DNA from: Lepidurus packardi
Lineage: Eukaryota > Arthropoda > Branchiopoda > Notostraca > Triopsidae
Length of the DNA: 64,000 bases
NCBI GenBank assembly: GCA_023053545.1
Contig: JAKZAN010000001.1
Span: forward strand, 6,096,565 to 6,160,564
Direction of reading: 5' to 3'
Part shown: one piece after another, positions 47,901 to 60,415 of the stretch
Position numbering within the stretch: position 1 is the stretch's first letter
Layout of the letters: each line of letters starts with the position of its first letter
Translations under genes and position numbers: made by a program
Notes under the pieces: model-generated
The model's input: only the letters and a program-made list of their open reading frames with translations
Database searches by the model: none
What the model was told of the DNA's origin: nothing

Positions 47901-50900
47901 ATAAAAGTCCTGATAACCGCAAGACATCTGGGAAGTGTTGCACACGATCTAATTGCTGACGGCTGGTTGCTGCGCTACAGGTCAAGGGGAGAAAAGTTTA
48001 GCAAAGGAAAAAAGTGCTGAATCCAAAACAGTTGTTCGGTTTTTGTACTGGAAATCCGTTCGAGCAGACCGTATATACATCCCCAAGATGAAGTGTTGAT
48101 TGATATACAAGATGAGCAATGGACGATCCGGAACTAAGGCTAACCAGCGCCATTGCCATCAACGAAGAAGTCGTTCCGGACGGTTGACACCGGAGTTGCT
48201 ATTTCCGGGAGGATGGCCCTGGGCTTCTGGATCGCCAGTATCAGCTGGAGCTTCCAATAGTGTAAGTGGGAGTTCCCAGAGTCTGAGCGGTACGCCCACT
48301 AAGAGCTACAACAACAGCTTTTTGCAAGTGACAACTGGACCCTCGCCAACAGCCATGCCTTTACCTACGCGCCCCGATGTAACTGATGGTTTCTTGCGAG
48401 GAACCATGAATCTCTTTCTGTTGGTTACACCCCCAGCTGCAAAAATTCAGGTGAGACAAATCCCTCCAAATCCTTCCGAACTCAGAGTTTTCCCAGAAAG
48501 TATTAAAGAAAACAAAACCGGATCAGAGCAGATTCTGTGAAGTAACATTAAGATTCACAAAGCTTGGACTAATTTAAGGTATTCTTTTCTCTTTTTTATA
48601 TTTATTAGGTAACAAGATTCAAGGATTTTCGCCATACGAAGGAAGTCCTACAGTTTTAAAATGGACTGACGACCCGAACTGGCTTCCTACCGTGCAACAG
48701 TGAATCTTTGTCATTACGCTATCGGAAAGAATCCTATAGGTTAGCGGTTCTCAAACTATGCGCCGCGGTAGGGTATGAGCTGCAGGGGCGCCGTGAAAGA
48801 TTCCTAGAATTGCATAGATGCAGCAATTATATAGCCCTATGTTCTAAGGAGCGCCGCGCGAGCTGCGAATATGGTTCGAGTGGCGCAGCGGCGAATTGGG
48901 GGGATACTGTTAGTGCGCCACGAACGAAAAAGTTTGAGAACCCCTGCTATAGGGGCCTTGGCTGGAGCGAATACTTGAAAATCAGTACCAAGTTTATCGA
49001 ACGTATGGACATGCGAGCTGGCGCAAGGGCCTTTGGCATTTACAATAGCGCCCATGACAGTTTATATGGAAGGCGTTTTTCTGCTTTCTGTTCTGTTTTG
49101 GAATCTCTTGCCCAGCTCGACAGCAACCCCTTGCATTCTGTAAGCCTTTTCGTCGGGATGAAACGATACTGCACGAGGCATCAAAAGCAATGTTGACCAA
49201 GAGGATTAGCGTCTCACACTCCCACGAGATTGATATGATACATGCACTACACCCCTTCATCAATTACGTATTCATTGCGGAAATCTATATTTATATGACT
49301 TGATGCAGACTTGTCTGAATCCCGCAAGGTATTTTTGTAACAAAAATCCTTCGCCGTAACTGTGGCGCGCCAAGGGTGACAATGCCGTGCTCTTGCTACA
49401 AAAGAAACACGGAAAAGCTTTGATGGCAGTAAACAAACTTGCCGCCCTCCCACTCAGAGCCACCTTTTGCGTTGAACAGGGATGAAAAAGACGCTAACCC
49501 CCCACAGTAGCGCGAAGGCGTGATAGTAAACAGACGAACAAGGCGTAGTAAGTCTGTAACATGTTTGCTTGGTCCATAAGGCCATTATATCACGTATTCG
49601 GACCCTCCTCCTAATTGACCAACATTAATGTCGAAAGAAGTAAGAACAAGAAGTTGCGTACGAACCTGGCTAATAAGGTCGTCCATTGCAGTCACGCCCC
49701 TATTATTGGCTCCTGTCTTTTCTTTTCTTCCTGTTTAACCGAGGAAAAGAAAAGGCTTCACATACAAGCAAGCTTTTATTAGGCTACATATAGAGCAGGT
49801 CGATACAAGAGATAATTTTCCTACTATAATTAAGCAAGGGAACGGGGTTAGAGAGAGCCGGTTCGCTGCTAAATGAAACGCTCACCATAGCCAATAAGGT
49901 GTTCGGAACTGAAGTAGGTAGCGTGATTGATGATGGTTTTTACCTTCTTATACTCTCAAACAGCTTCCGGATCTCTTTCTTTGTGACACTTTGCTCCCAG
50001 CCCCACTACCTTGATTCTTGAAAAGGCCCCGGAGAATATGTTTCCCTTTTCTTCTTCGGCGGTGTAGAAGAGTGCCCGGGTTTTCTCTCCACTCACGAGT
50101 AATTCGTAAGGGTGAGGCGTGCGACTACTTACAGTGGAAAAGATCAAGCCTCACATCTCTTTCCACTTTATATTCCGAGATCGGCTGGATCATGAGTTCA
50201 TGAGTACCGTGCTTGCCAGGTTGTTCATTAAAGTGGATCCAGAAAAGTCGTCTTTCAATCAATCGAGCAATTTAAGCATCTTTACAGTTAATAGAGTATT
50301 TACAGTCCTTTTCTTTCTCTTTTTCTTTTAAATATGATTTTTGCTCTTTGTTATGCTTCGACAACAGGTATATGACCTTCGAGTTACAACCAAAATCAAA
50401 TGTCGGATAGACGCTATTTACCTTTTTTGTTTTATTATTATTATTGCTATTATTTTTAATGAATGACCCACTACGAAAGAGCTCTCTTTTGGCACAAAGA
50501 AAAGCCGAGTTCGCTCTGCATTTTTGTTTTTCTTCAAGAAAAGGGGGAAACAAAGTTTTTTATTATTTCAAAAGTTGGCTTTTGCATGGTCCTCATGGTA
50601 GCCATTCTGGAGCTTAGCTGCCCAGAAATAATGCCTATACTTTTTTCTGTTGTTGTTTTTTGTAACTTTTTTTTTATTTGCCGAACAATGTGAACAGTCT
50701 TCTTTTGTTCTCCATAGGGTCGTTCCAAGAGTTTAACACACATCGATACGCTGGACCCAGCCATGTTAGTACGTCGTGAAGACGGTGGTGGTGGATGCGA
50801 CATTGTCGCTAGTGGAAATTCTGGCGACGCCAATGGATTCTTGTTAGCCGAGCGTTTGGGCGTGTATTCAGGGTCCCCTTTGGTCGTGGTGCCTACGACC

Positions 50901-53900
50901 GCGTCTTCCGCAGCGGGCGGTGATTCTGCTGTACGTAGAAGGCGACTATCTAATGTGTACAAAGTAAGATTTCCATTTTTAGGTTCATTAATTTTTGTTT
51001 TTGTTCATCTTTTGACTCCCACGTTATGCACAGGTGACGAGCTCGGAGTATTTTAGCGTGAGTTTCGAATGTTTTGAAGACCCCGGCCTCGAAGAATTCA
51101 TTGCTGCTACCAAAGGAACTAGTCTCAGGTAAGACCTTCTTTGTCTTTTGTGTTTATCTTCCTCGTTTTTTTTGGAAACGTGACTCCTGAACGTGTTTTT
51201 TTAATAAGTTTATTTGTTTACCTGCCTTAAAATCATATATAAAGTTCGGGTGGAGGAAAGAAGCCGACGAAAAAGCTTAAAGCCTGGGCCGCAAGCAAAA
51301 GGGGAAGATAGAGGGGAAAATTTTGTCAAGTAATCAAGATGGACTTGATTGGCAAGGGGAACGTGCTTGGGTTACGGAGCAATGGGAAGGATATAAGTCT
51401 ACGTCTAGTCAGCTACGTCGATCAAAACCACCCAACACTGTCGGGGAGACGTGACGCCACTCTTGACTGTTGATGCTATAAAGTCATAAAAAGAATCGCA
51501 TGGGCCGTATATTGTTTACGGGATTCCATTTTCAGCGTTGGTTGTGTATTTTGTTCTAGGGAGGCATTATCCGGGGTTTGCGAACGACGAGGGGTGGATT
51601 TAAGTTCCGTTAGCGTGTACTTGGATTCCTCCAAAACTCCATTATCTTTAATCACCACCGAAACTTTCTGGTTGGGTGGAAAGCACTTGAGGATTAAAAG
51701 TAAGTCCTCCGTTTTTTTTCCTTGTGCATGGATATATCGGGACTGATAACTGTTTTTTGTGGCTGGGTAGGTAAAGATGGTCCCAAAAGTCCCGTTCGCG
51801 GTATTAAGCCTATGATTGCGCAGCAAACTTCCCGGAAAGGCTCTGGGGTAAATCTTAAGAATGTCAAGCTTGTTGACTACTCGGATGAGTAAATTGTGTT
51901 TACTATTGCTATTCGCGTAGAGTTATCGTAGCACGGGGAAACACAGTCGGGCATTAAGTGGCGCGACAAGTACGGAGGATCCTGCGGGACTTGATTGGAA
52001 TGGCATGGCAGCAGGAGGAACTTTGAACAATGCTGGAGCGCTTCCCGGGTCGGGTTCCAATGAAGGGTCTTTAAAAACTAAGGGACCCAAGCCCAGTACT
52101 CGGTGGAGTGGACTCTTCACCACAAGTTATAAGGACACGAAAATGGACTGCCTTGTCGAACAGTTGAATGATTATAGCCGCCATGGCATTCCTCGCTTGC
52201 CCCATCTCTTGACTTTCGAAGCGGACGAAGCCACGGAAGAAGCCTTGTACAGTCTCGAGGAAGATTGGAAAACCATCGTTGAAGACTGGGCGGGGCTTTC
52301 CGAGCGACAGAAGCAGCAACAGAACGCAATTTGGGAACTTGTGCAAACCGAGGTGGCGTATATACGCACTTTGAAAGTCATCACCGACGTAAGTCTATCC
52401 TAAGAGTCGTCTCAGTTTTGCGGAATTGGATTAGCCCAGTAATTGCTAATCTGATTTCTTATAGCTCTTCATGGCATGCCTCTGCAACCTGCAGATAGCC
52501 CAAATCTTGAACGAGATTGATACAGAAAGGCTCTTCTCGAATATTCCGGAGATTTATGTTGCCAATCGACAGTTTTGGGCAGAAGCTGTATTGCCTATGC
52601 TGCGGCAAGCCAGAGCAGCCAAAGCACCCCTAGATCCCACCGTTTTAAGAGATGCTTTCTTGAAGGTGAACTGTGCTTCTATTTTAGGGAAAATAATATT
52701 GTGGCATTTTTTGTAATAATAATAATGCATTATTAGTTTGATGAGGTGTTCCACCCGTACACGAAATATTGTTTGGATCAAACTCAATGCCAGCAGTACT
52801 GTAAGGAAAAGGATCACGATAACCACCTCTTCAAAGGATACCTTGCCGTAAGTAGATTAAAAGTCAAAACCTTTAACACATTTGTCATTTCGCCCCCATT
52901 TTCGAGTAGTGGTGTGAGACACAGCGCGACTGCAATCGATTAAGGTTGATGGACATTTTGGTAAAACCTATGCAACGCCTAACTAAGTATTCCTTACTCC
53001 TAAAAGCCGTACACAAGAAAACAGATGACGAGGTTCACAAGATTGTTGTGACGGATATGGTAAAAGCTCCGAACGATTACAGAAAGAAAGACTTTTAAAG
53101 GTATTTCTGTTGATTTCTTTTCTGTAGATTCAAGGTGTGGAATCCTTTGTGGGGCATGTCAATTCCGCTTTGAGACAAAGGCACGAGCAAGAAAGGCTAA
53201 GAGAAATTATATCCCGGATCGAGTCTTACGATGCTGTGGTAAGTTTTGCCTAACTGACGGTCATGGTTGAATAAAATATGAGGGGACTTGGATAAATATT
53301 TAACACATCATATCTCGTGTAACTTAGGAAGCCAAAGACGAAGAATTGGAGCGATTAGTGAGAGCACACTGCGACCTTGATCTGACTCGGCCTATGCCGG
53401 GCTGTTCTGAGCACCAGCGCAGACATTTGTTGACAGAAGGCGACTTGAAATTGAAGGATCAAACGTCGTCCAAAGTTGATGTACACTGTTTTTTATTCAC
53501 GGACATCTTGTTGGTGTGCAAGCCGGTGACCAGGAAAGCAGAGAAGGTTAAAGTGATACGTCCGCCGTTTCTAGTGGATCGTTTAGTTGTGGCGGAATTG
53601 GTGCGCGATCCTACTGCCTTAGGTTTGGTTTACTTGAACGAAATGGGCACAGCAGCTGCCGCCTTTTCACTCTACGCTCCGGAGCCCAAGCAGAGCAAAG
53701 CGTGGAGCGAACATCTCCGAAAGGCTGCCGAGGGTTATAAAGAAGCCAAATTGGCAGCCTTAGCCGTTCAAACGGATTCAATCTTCTTTGTACCCGACGA
53801 AGATGACGACATTGATTTCCCTTCTTCAGCTTTATTAGTTGCGCGTAGTCCACGTGGGTCGTCACGTGGAAGCCATGGATCTTCTCTGATTCACTCTCAC

Positions 53901-56282
53901 AGGTAATGTTTATGTTTCTCAAAGGGATAATAGCCACCAAAAACCACATGAACTGAGATTTGGATGGCTGCTTAATTCTAAGAACGAGCCTTTGTTCCGA
54001 AACTTTTATGAAAAGCCGTTCGTTTTTATTTGCATGCAAACTTAAGCTGATGACGTCATAGTGTAGCTATCATGACTTTACGCGTGTTGCATGATTACTG
54101 TTCACATCATACTCAAAATAGTACAGGTAAACAAACCTCCGGGTACCATGGATACTGACACCATCAAAATCAATGACACGTCTGTGACGTCTGAAAGCAA
54201 TGTGATCCTATTTTAAATTTCTTTCTTTAAAGCTTACATTTTATGGTAACTTGGCGCATGATGAAAAGAAACGTTACTTGAAAGCAGTTTTTTTTTCACT
54301 ATTTTCAAAATTATTTTTATTTCTTTGGTGGCTAGTAGCCCTTTCGAAATACTTCCGCTTTGCACTTGAGCTCTTTTAAGTGTACGGAATGCTGCTATGG
54401 AATATTGCATGTTGAAATTTTCACAGACCATGCGCATGCTCGTACTCTAACCTGACTTGGACCAACTCTGCGCCTAGTCTTCTCAGGTGCGGTTTCCATT
54501 TCCTTTTCAATTCACTTGGCTGATAATTGTTTCGCAATTCTTTCCTGCACTATTGTTAACAGCTTTTACTTCATTATCTAGTGGTTCCGTGGATATGAAT
54601 GAAACAAGTGGGCCAGGGCGTAACGTAAGCTTCGAAGTAGTGGAAGGAGTACGAGCCTCAAGCGCGTCTTCCGATGATAGCTCAGCTCCAGCAGCGGGCA
54701 ATGCCGGAGATAAGAGTTCCAAAGACCGTGGTCAACCTTCTCCTCGACCAGAACGGTACTTAGCATGTGTGACGATCTAGCAAAACCTAGAAATTCCTTG
54801 TTCTATTTTCATATTTTTATTTTTTTATTACCAGGCGTTCGTTTTTAACGAGGCAAACGCATACGTCACCCAATACTTTGACCGTCCAAGTTCCCCATAT
54901 CGTACCGTCGCATCAGGGCCAATCTTTGCCTAATCTCTTGTCATTGGCTATACCAGTTCCTACGCCCAACACGGTTTCGTCCTTACAAACTAGCAATTCG
55001 ACTGACAACAGTCGTAGCCCTAGCACTACTAATTCGCAGCGAACTAACATCCCGTTATCCCAAAGAGGGGTGTCATACCCACCGCCTTCGCCCCGAGGCT
55101 TAACTCGCACACAACCCGTGCCACAGTCTCACAACCCACCGTTGACCAAGATGCGCCGTTTGGGTAGCTGCGTAGTTGGGGAAGGAGGGACATCGGAGCC
55201 CGTGGTCGAAGCTGTTAACCCAAATGTCGCCCTTGACGTTCTTTTAACTTCTGGTAAACTTATTTCGGGGTTATACATTCTCCTGTGAATTCGTGTATTA
55301 AGGTTCATTTTTATAGCAGAAGACAATCCGACTGGGCCAGATTCCGGTATTGATGCTTCCACGTTGGCAAGTCAGATGGATGACACTACCGAAGAGGGCA
55401 TAGGAAAGCAATTGTTGAACGCAGCCTTGGCTAAGCGATTATCCCGGAATGATCGACTTGACAGTCGGCGATATCACACTGCAGGCGATATTGAAGATAT
55501 TAAGGTATTTACCAACAAGCGCTTATTGGAAACCCAAGTGGATCTAAATGGTTGTATGACAGAAACAGGATTTACGAGATTCGAGTATACATAAGCGGTT
55601 GTCGTGGAATTATGGGCAGCATCTGCCAGCAGGAGGCAAGCTCAGTAAAGGCTTGATAGGAGGGGTCTATGGTCCATCGGATTCCATGTTGAGTTTTAGC
55701 TCGAGCGGTGTAAGTAGTACAGGATCGCTGCATTTGAGTACTGCTTCTGAGGCTGAAGCTGATGATATTGAGTCAGAAAGTATAGTTAAAAATCTTTTAT
55801 CTCGGCGATTTGCTTAAAAAGGATTCTTTTATTTGGTTAGAATTAAGCCCACGAGTCAATGAAATAATAAATCCCCACGTGTCTTCCACCTATATTACCC
55901 AAGATGCCCTAAGCGACACTCGAAGGAGTGTCGATGTTCGGCACTACCATGATATCGGAAGACACGGCCAGTTCTTTCAGGTGAATCTCTTCTTTGAACC
56001 CCGATAGATAAACAGATGCATAACAAACGCTTTATTTATTAGATGGGCAATAATGAAAGAGTGCCACCTCTTCCACCTCCGCGTTCTGTGCCCGTTCCCG
56101 TTCCTTCTTTGCAGGCTTTGCCGAATGATTTAAGAATCGATGTCTCGGAAGTCTGCGATGGCATTTCGTCGGTGCAAATCACTGTTTCGGGAGCAGATGG
56201 CTCCTTAGCACGGCCGTCAAGACTTGATTTGCTTCGAATGAAAGATTTGATTTTAAGCGACGCCTCCATGGAAGCATCGTAA
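23902..56282 (+). CDS. PLEKHG5: PLEKHG5-type Rho guanine nucleotide exchange factor (DH-PH)
   Basis: Activates Rho GTPases and in animals acts in neurons, autophagy and cell migration. Longest model, 23 coding exons: 23902-24013, 30027-30149, 34438-34521, 40130-40392, 44700-44808, 46102-46219, 46568-46643, 50718-50963, 51034-51128, 51560-51699, 51771-51847, 51921-52388, 52465-52665, 52737-52847, 52910-53059, 53128-53238, 53328-53902, 54582-54755, 54835-55253, 55317-55504, 55569-55779, 55841-55980, 56043-56282 (4431 nt, 1476 residues). A Ras-binding-like ubiquitin fold lies at about 383-456 (VSVYLDSSKTPLSL, GGKHLRIK). The DH domain, about 613-815, has AIWELVQTEVAYIRTL, ERLFSNIPEI and KPMQRLTKYSLLLKAV. 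The PH domain, about 865-970, has KVDVHCFLFTDILLV and KVIRPPFLVDRLV. The tail is Ser/Pro-rich. The 34438 exon is a phase-neutral 84-nt cassette. The 5' limit is uncertain because the first exon opens with an acceptor at 23896. Confidence 0.93.
28300..28375 (+). CDS. PLEKHG5: Candidate alternative first exon of PLEKHG5 (a)
   Basis: A start codon opens a 25-codon piece with a basic end (LRKRKRQCTR) followed by a GTAAGT donor at 28376. It ends in phase 1, which is what the exon at 30027 needs, so the join continues the main frame. Supported only by the donor and phase. Confidence 0.45.
30395..30585. mobile_element. Foldback element in a PLEKHG5 intron
   Basis: Nested inverted repeats: outer arms caaggacgactcga (30411-30424) and its complement (30549-30562), with imperfect extension outward, and an inner pair ccgacttaaggactac near 30438 matched by gtagtccctaagtcgg near 30490. 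Non-coding and MITE-like. Confidence 0.7.
31154..31229. repeat. Tandem duplication of a 38-bp unit
   Basis: Two adjacent copies of a 38-bp unit starting acaacaccttaattaaat, with a few mismatches, in a PLEKHG5 intron. Confidence 0.75.
33479..34025 (+). CDS. PLEKHG5: Candidate long alternative first exon of PLEKHG5 (b)
   Basis: A 547-nt exon, 182 codons from the ATG, ending in phase 1 at a GTGCGG donor that fits the acceptor at 34438. The product is basic at first (WRSHLRGRRKLSLPMLIGPF), then polar, with an acidic end (PPPPEEDEDEY, GREDEDIFEVF). Composition and length make it the best coding stretch in the large introns. It could instead be an independent small gene, in which case it would stop at 34064-34066, but the matching phase favours an alternative N-terminus. 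Confidence 0.6.
41116..41444. mobile_element. hAT-like MITE with 8-bp target duplication
   Basis: A 329-bp element starting cagtgttccggatct and ending agatccagaacactg, near-perfect inverted ends. It is flanked by atttagga (41108-41115) and atttaaga (41445-41452), seven of eight bases equal, which is the hAT target-site size. It is rich in GATC-containing repeats and has no coding capacity. Confidence 0.85.
44259..44522 (+). CDS. PLEKHG5: Candidate alternative first exon of PLEKHG5 (c)
   Basis: ATG-started, 88 codons, ending in phase 0 at a GTAAGA donor, exactly compatible with the acceptor before 44700. The product begins MPFEKPPSFLRSLSEL and contains a basic stretch near the end (RKKASRRHRGFCR). 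No acceptor is needed if transcription starts nearby. Confidence 0.55.
45761..46095. repeat. Direct duplication of an intron segment next to a splice acceptor
   Basis: Two diverged direct copies, about 45761-45909 and 45950-46095, period 189 bp, sharing blocks such as AGAGATACGATTCGGAATGG. Copy 2 ends at the real acceptor of the exon at 46102; copy 1 ends in ACTCCTTGCAG, an acceptor-like sequence that is followed by AT-rich non-coding DNA. Confidence 0.8.
48112..48450 (+). CDS. PLEKHG5: Candidate alternative first exon of PLEKHG5 (d)
   Basis: ATG-started, 113 codons, ending in phase 0 at a GTGAGA donor, compatible with the acceptor before 50718. The product has a basic N-terminus (HCHQRRSRSGRLTPELLFP) and a Ser/Thr/Pro-rich middle, like other N-terminal regions of this gene. 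A protein starting here would lack the first 295 residues of the long form but keep the Ras-binding-like, DH and PH domains. Confidence 0.55.
48742..48946. mobile_element. Short hAT-like MITE with 8-bp target duplication
   Basis: A 205-bp element with inverted ends tagcggttctcaaac and gtttgagaacccctg, flanked by ctataggt (48734-48741) and ctataggg (48947-48954). Such GGTTCTCAAAC ends are typical of widespread hAT-family non-autonomous elements. Non-coding; open reading frames crossing it are accidental. Confidence 0.85.
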
Positions 56283-57118
56283 GTTTCCAATATAGAAATC
56301 GAAGATTTTGACAAGTTTTCTTGTTCTCTTCCAGGGAAGTTTGATTCCGGTTTGGTTCTGTAATTGCTGTATTGCAACCAATGCCAGACATTGTTTGGTG
56401 ATATAACCAATGCATTCTGAAAAATGAGTGAAAAGGACAAGCTGCCTGTTTTTTGACAAAATGTAGCAGCTGTTTGAGCTCCGAGGTCCATAGACAATCG
56501 TAGCAATAATGCCGTGGTGCGCTGAGTAGTGAGGGTGTTTTACTTGACAAACGAACAAGTCCAGTGATAGTTTCCTTTTCCTTATTTGAGCCCGCATTGG
56601 ATGCCTGATGGGCATTGTGAAAGAAACGCAGTATTTAAAATAAGTTTTATGCAATTATTATATGCAGTCTAACGCTGGAGAATTGTTTTGTCAGTGTTGG
56701 TTTAGGGAGCGCGGGGAAACATTCCTTGAGTTTGGTTTATTTATTGAGAAGAGGAGATTTTTGCTATGCACAATCAGGGTGACATCAACGTAGAAATTTT
56801 GTGACCCAAAGTGTGAAAGTCCTGGGAGCTGCCACCCTCCAGTTTTCTAGTCAACCCATTTGTGGAATAATAAGTATTTTAGCACACATATAGCACACTC
56901 GAAAGGGTGGTACTTTACGGCTAAGACGTTTTTTGGAGAGGTGGTATCCGTTTGCGAGCTTTTGGCATAAGTGTAATTTGCAAAATGGCTAGAGCGTTGG
57001 GTATATGTACCCAGTTATGTATGACAGCGTCACTTTGAAAGTTATACAGATTAAACTATTAAAAACATTTATTGAAGCTTGTGTATTCGCAGGCTTGTTT
57101 CAAAAATTTTGTGGTGTT
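56283..57118. other. Convergent region between PLEKHG5 and PSMA7
   Basis: Downstream sequence of the PLEKHG5-like gene meeting the 3' end of PSMA7. It should hold both 3' UTRs. No coding gene seen; open frames here have no supporting motifs. Confidence 0.5.
57068..57073 (-). terminator. Poly(A) signal of PSMA7
   Basis: AATAAA on the minus strand, 46 nt beyond the stop codon. Confidence 0.6.
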
Positions 57119-58791
<1,673 letters not shown>

Positions 58792-58798
58792 TTTTGCT

Positions 58799-59076
58799 CA
58801 ACACGTTCTCCAAAGTCTAGCACATCTCGTGTGGTAGGTTTGAAAGGCTTGGCACACGGCTCTGGTGTGCTTTTAGACGTTTCCAGCAGTTGAGTTAAGT
58901 TAGGTTAAGTAGGTTAGGTTAGGTTAGGTTAGGCTAGCTAGCCTAACCTAACTTAACCTAACCTAACCTAACCTAACCTAACTTAACTCAACTGCTGGAA
59001 ACGTCTAAAAGCACACCAGAGCCGTGTGCCAAGCGTATCAAACCTAGCACACGAGAAAACTTTGGAGAACGTGTTG
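58799..59076. mobile_element. Foldback element with TTAGG-like core
   Basis: A near-perfect palindrome of 278 bp: the left arm from caacacgttctcc (58799) is matched by the right arm ending ggagaacgtgttg (59076), with arms of about 135 bp. The centre is GGCTAGCTAGCC at about 58932-58943, flanked by GGTTAGGTTA on the left and its complement on the right. The outermost 13 bp equal the ends of the neighbouring element at 58115, so it belongs to the same family or to a hairpin derivative. Confidence 0.88.
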
Positions 59077-59159
59077 TTTTTGCTTCTGCTAAGTTCATTG
59101 CGCACTCACGGATTACCTGGGTCCTAGGTGATGGTTAGCGGAGTGAGCTGGGTGTTTAC

Positions 59160-59560
59160 TTTTAACTTTTTATGCGCAATAAAAGTAACGTAATTCCCAG
59201 GGAACTTTGTGCAATGTAGGAGACTTGTTTTAACTTGTGCTACACATTTTGATGCAGAATGCTTGGTCTTGACGTGCAGATTGTGTTGTCATAACTTACT
59301 GTAGTCATAACGCTCTACAAACTGAGTATGTTTTCCCCGGGCTTTTCGTCTTATTTATGAGATGACTTAATTATTTCATGTCCTACGGTCTTAAGCATGC
59401 CGATCAGATGAAACTCGTTTCTACCCATGCCCTCAAATCGAAAATACCTTTAGACCGTGCATTGCAAGAACGCTACATTGTGACGGCCATGTAAATTACG
59501 GCAACGAATCGGTCTCGGACGAAACTTTCTGTGAAGACTCGGCAAAAATTTCTCGGCCTC
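59160..59560 (+). pseudogene. Internally deleted copy of the CUB/LDLa membrane protein gene
   Basis: A degraded duplicate of the gene at 60416-61819. It has the 5' leader, the first codons (ATGCTTGGTCTTGACGTGCA, from about 59260) and then jumps after CAGATTGTGTTG directly into the end of exon 3 (ACTGTAGTCATAACGC), intron 3 and the LDLa exon, ending near 59540. The signal peptide, all of exon 2 and most of exon 3 are missing. Similarity to the intact copy is high, with a few changes, among them a Cys-to-Tyr change in the LDLa module and loss of the frame at the deletion joint. No transmembrane exon follows. Confidence 0.85.
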
Positions 59561-60415
59561 GTCCATAGTGCGTTTGGTGCCAGGCATGGGCCTGTGGTGG
59601 TTCTTTTTTCCATGGGAAATGTTCCATGGTAGTCCATGTTACAGACATGAGACGACCTTAATTTTTTCCTAACTGAAAAAAAAATGCCAATGTCCATCTC
59701 TGTCCATTGAAAGCCTATTTTTAAGTTCCATGGATGTGTCGTGCTAAACATAACACAAAAATAACATTTCTTTCCCTTTTTTTTCCATGGATTTTCATTG
59801 ACTTCTCATGGACGCATTCAATTAATGTCAGTAAGGGCCAATAGATTTTCTGTTGTTGTTTTTTAAATGCCGCAAGTGTTACCGCACTGGCATTCTTCAT
59901 ACAATTTTGAATATACACTGCAAAGCATCCATTTACAGAAACAATGCTATTACACAGTATATACAAATCTAGGCGCCAAGCGCCTAGATTTGGCCACATT
60001 GCCGGCTAAGTTGAGTAAAGTCGAGCACAGCCGTCCACATAGCCCTACCCTATCTATAGTATATATGATCCTATCTATAATATATATGATATGAGTATAT
60101 ATGTGGGATCTATGATCCCACTCGAGTCTGCTCAGGCTCTACTGCGCTTCTTCCTTTACGTGCCTCTCACACCTTCTAGCGTCAGTTCGCCACAATATTC
60201 CCTTCCTTTACCAGGAGGTGACACCACATTATCGGCGTAAAATTTCCTCCGAATAGGCGTCATTTAACCTCTTGTGTGCCGTTTAGTTGTGTTTACTTTT
60301 TCTGTGCTAGAAAAGTAACGTAATTTAGGGAATTTTAATTTCGCAATGTAGAAGATTTATTTTAACTTGTGTGACACATAGTTCGTCGTATGCTTTGACA
60401 ACAGTTTGACGTAAA
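59561..60415. other. Region between the pseudogene and the intact CUB/LDLa gene
   Basis: No coding gene. It contains scattered CCATGG-type motifs (about 59608-59800), a perfect 13-bp hairpin with a 3-nt loop at 59965-59993, a TATATGAT-rich patch (about 60050-60105) and, from about 60285, the upstream leader of the intact gene, which is also present in the pseudogene copy. Confidence 0.5.

Noticed and set aside
48708..49196. 162-codon plus-strand reading
   Set aside because: It runs through the hAT-like element at 48742-48946 and has no domain or splice support.
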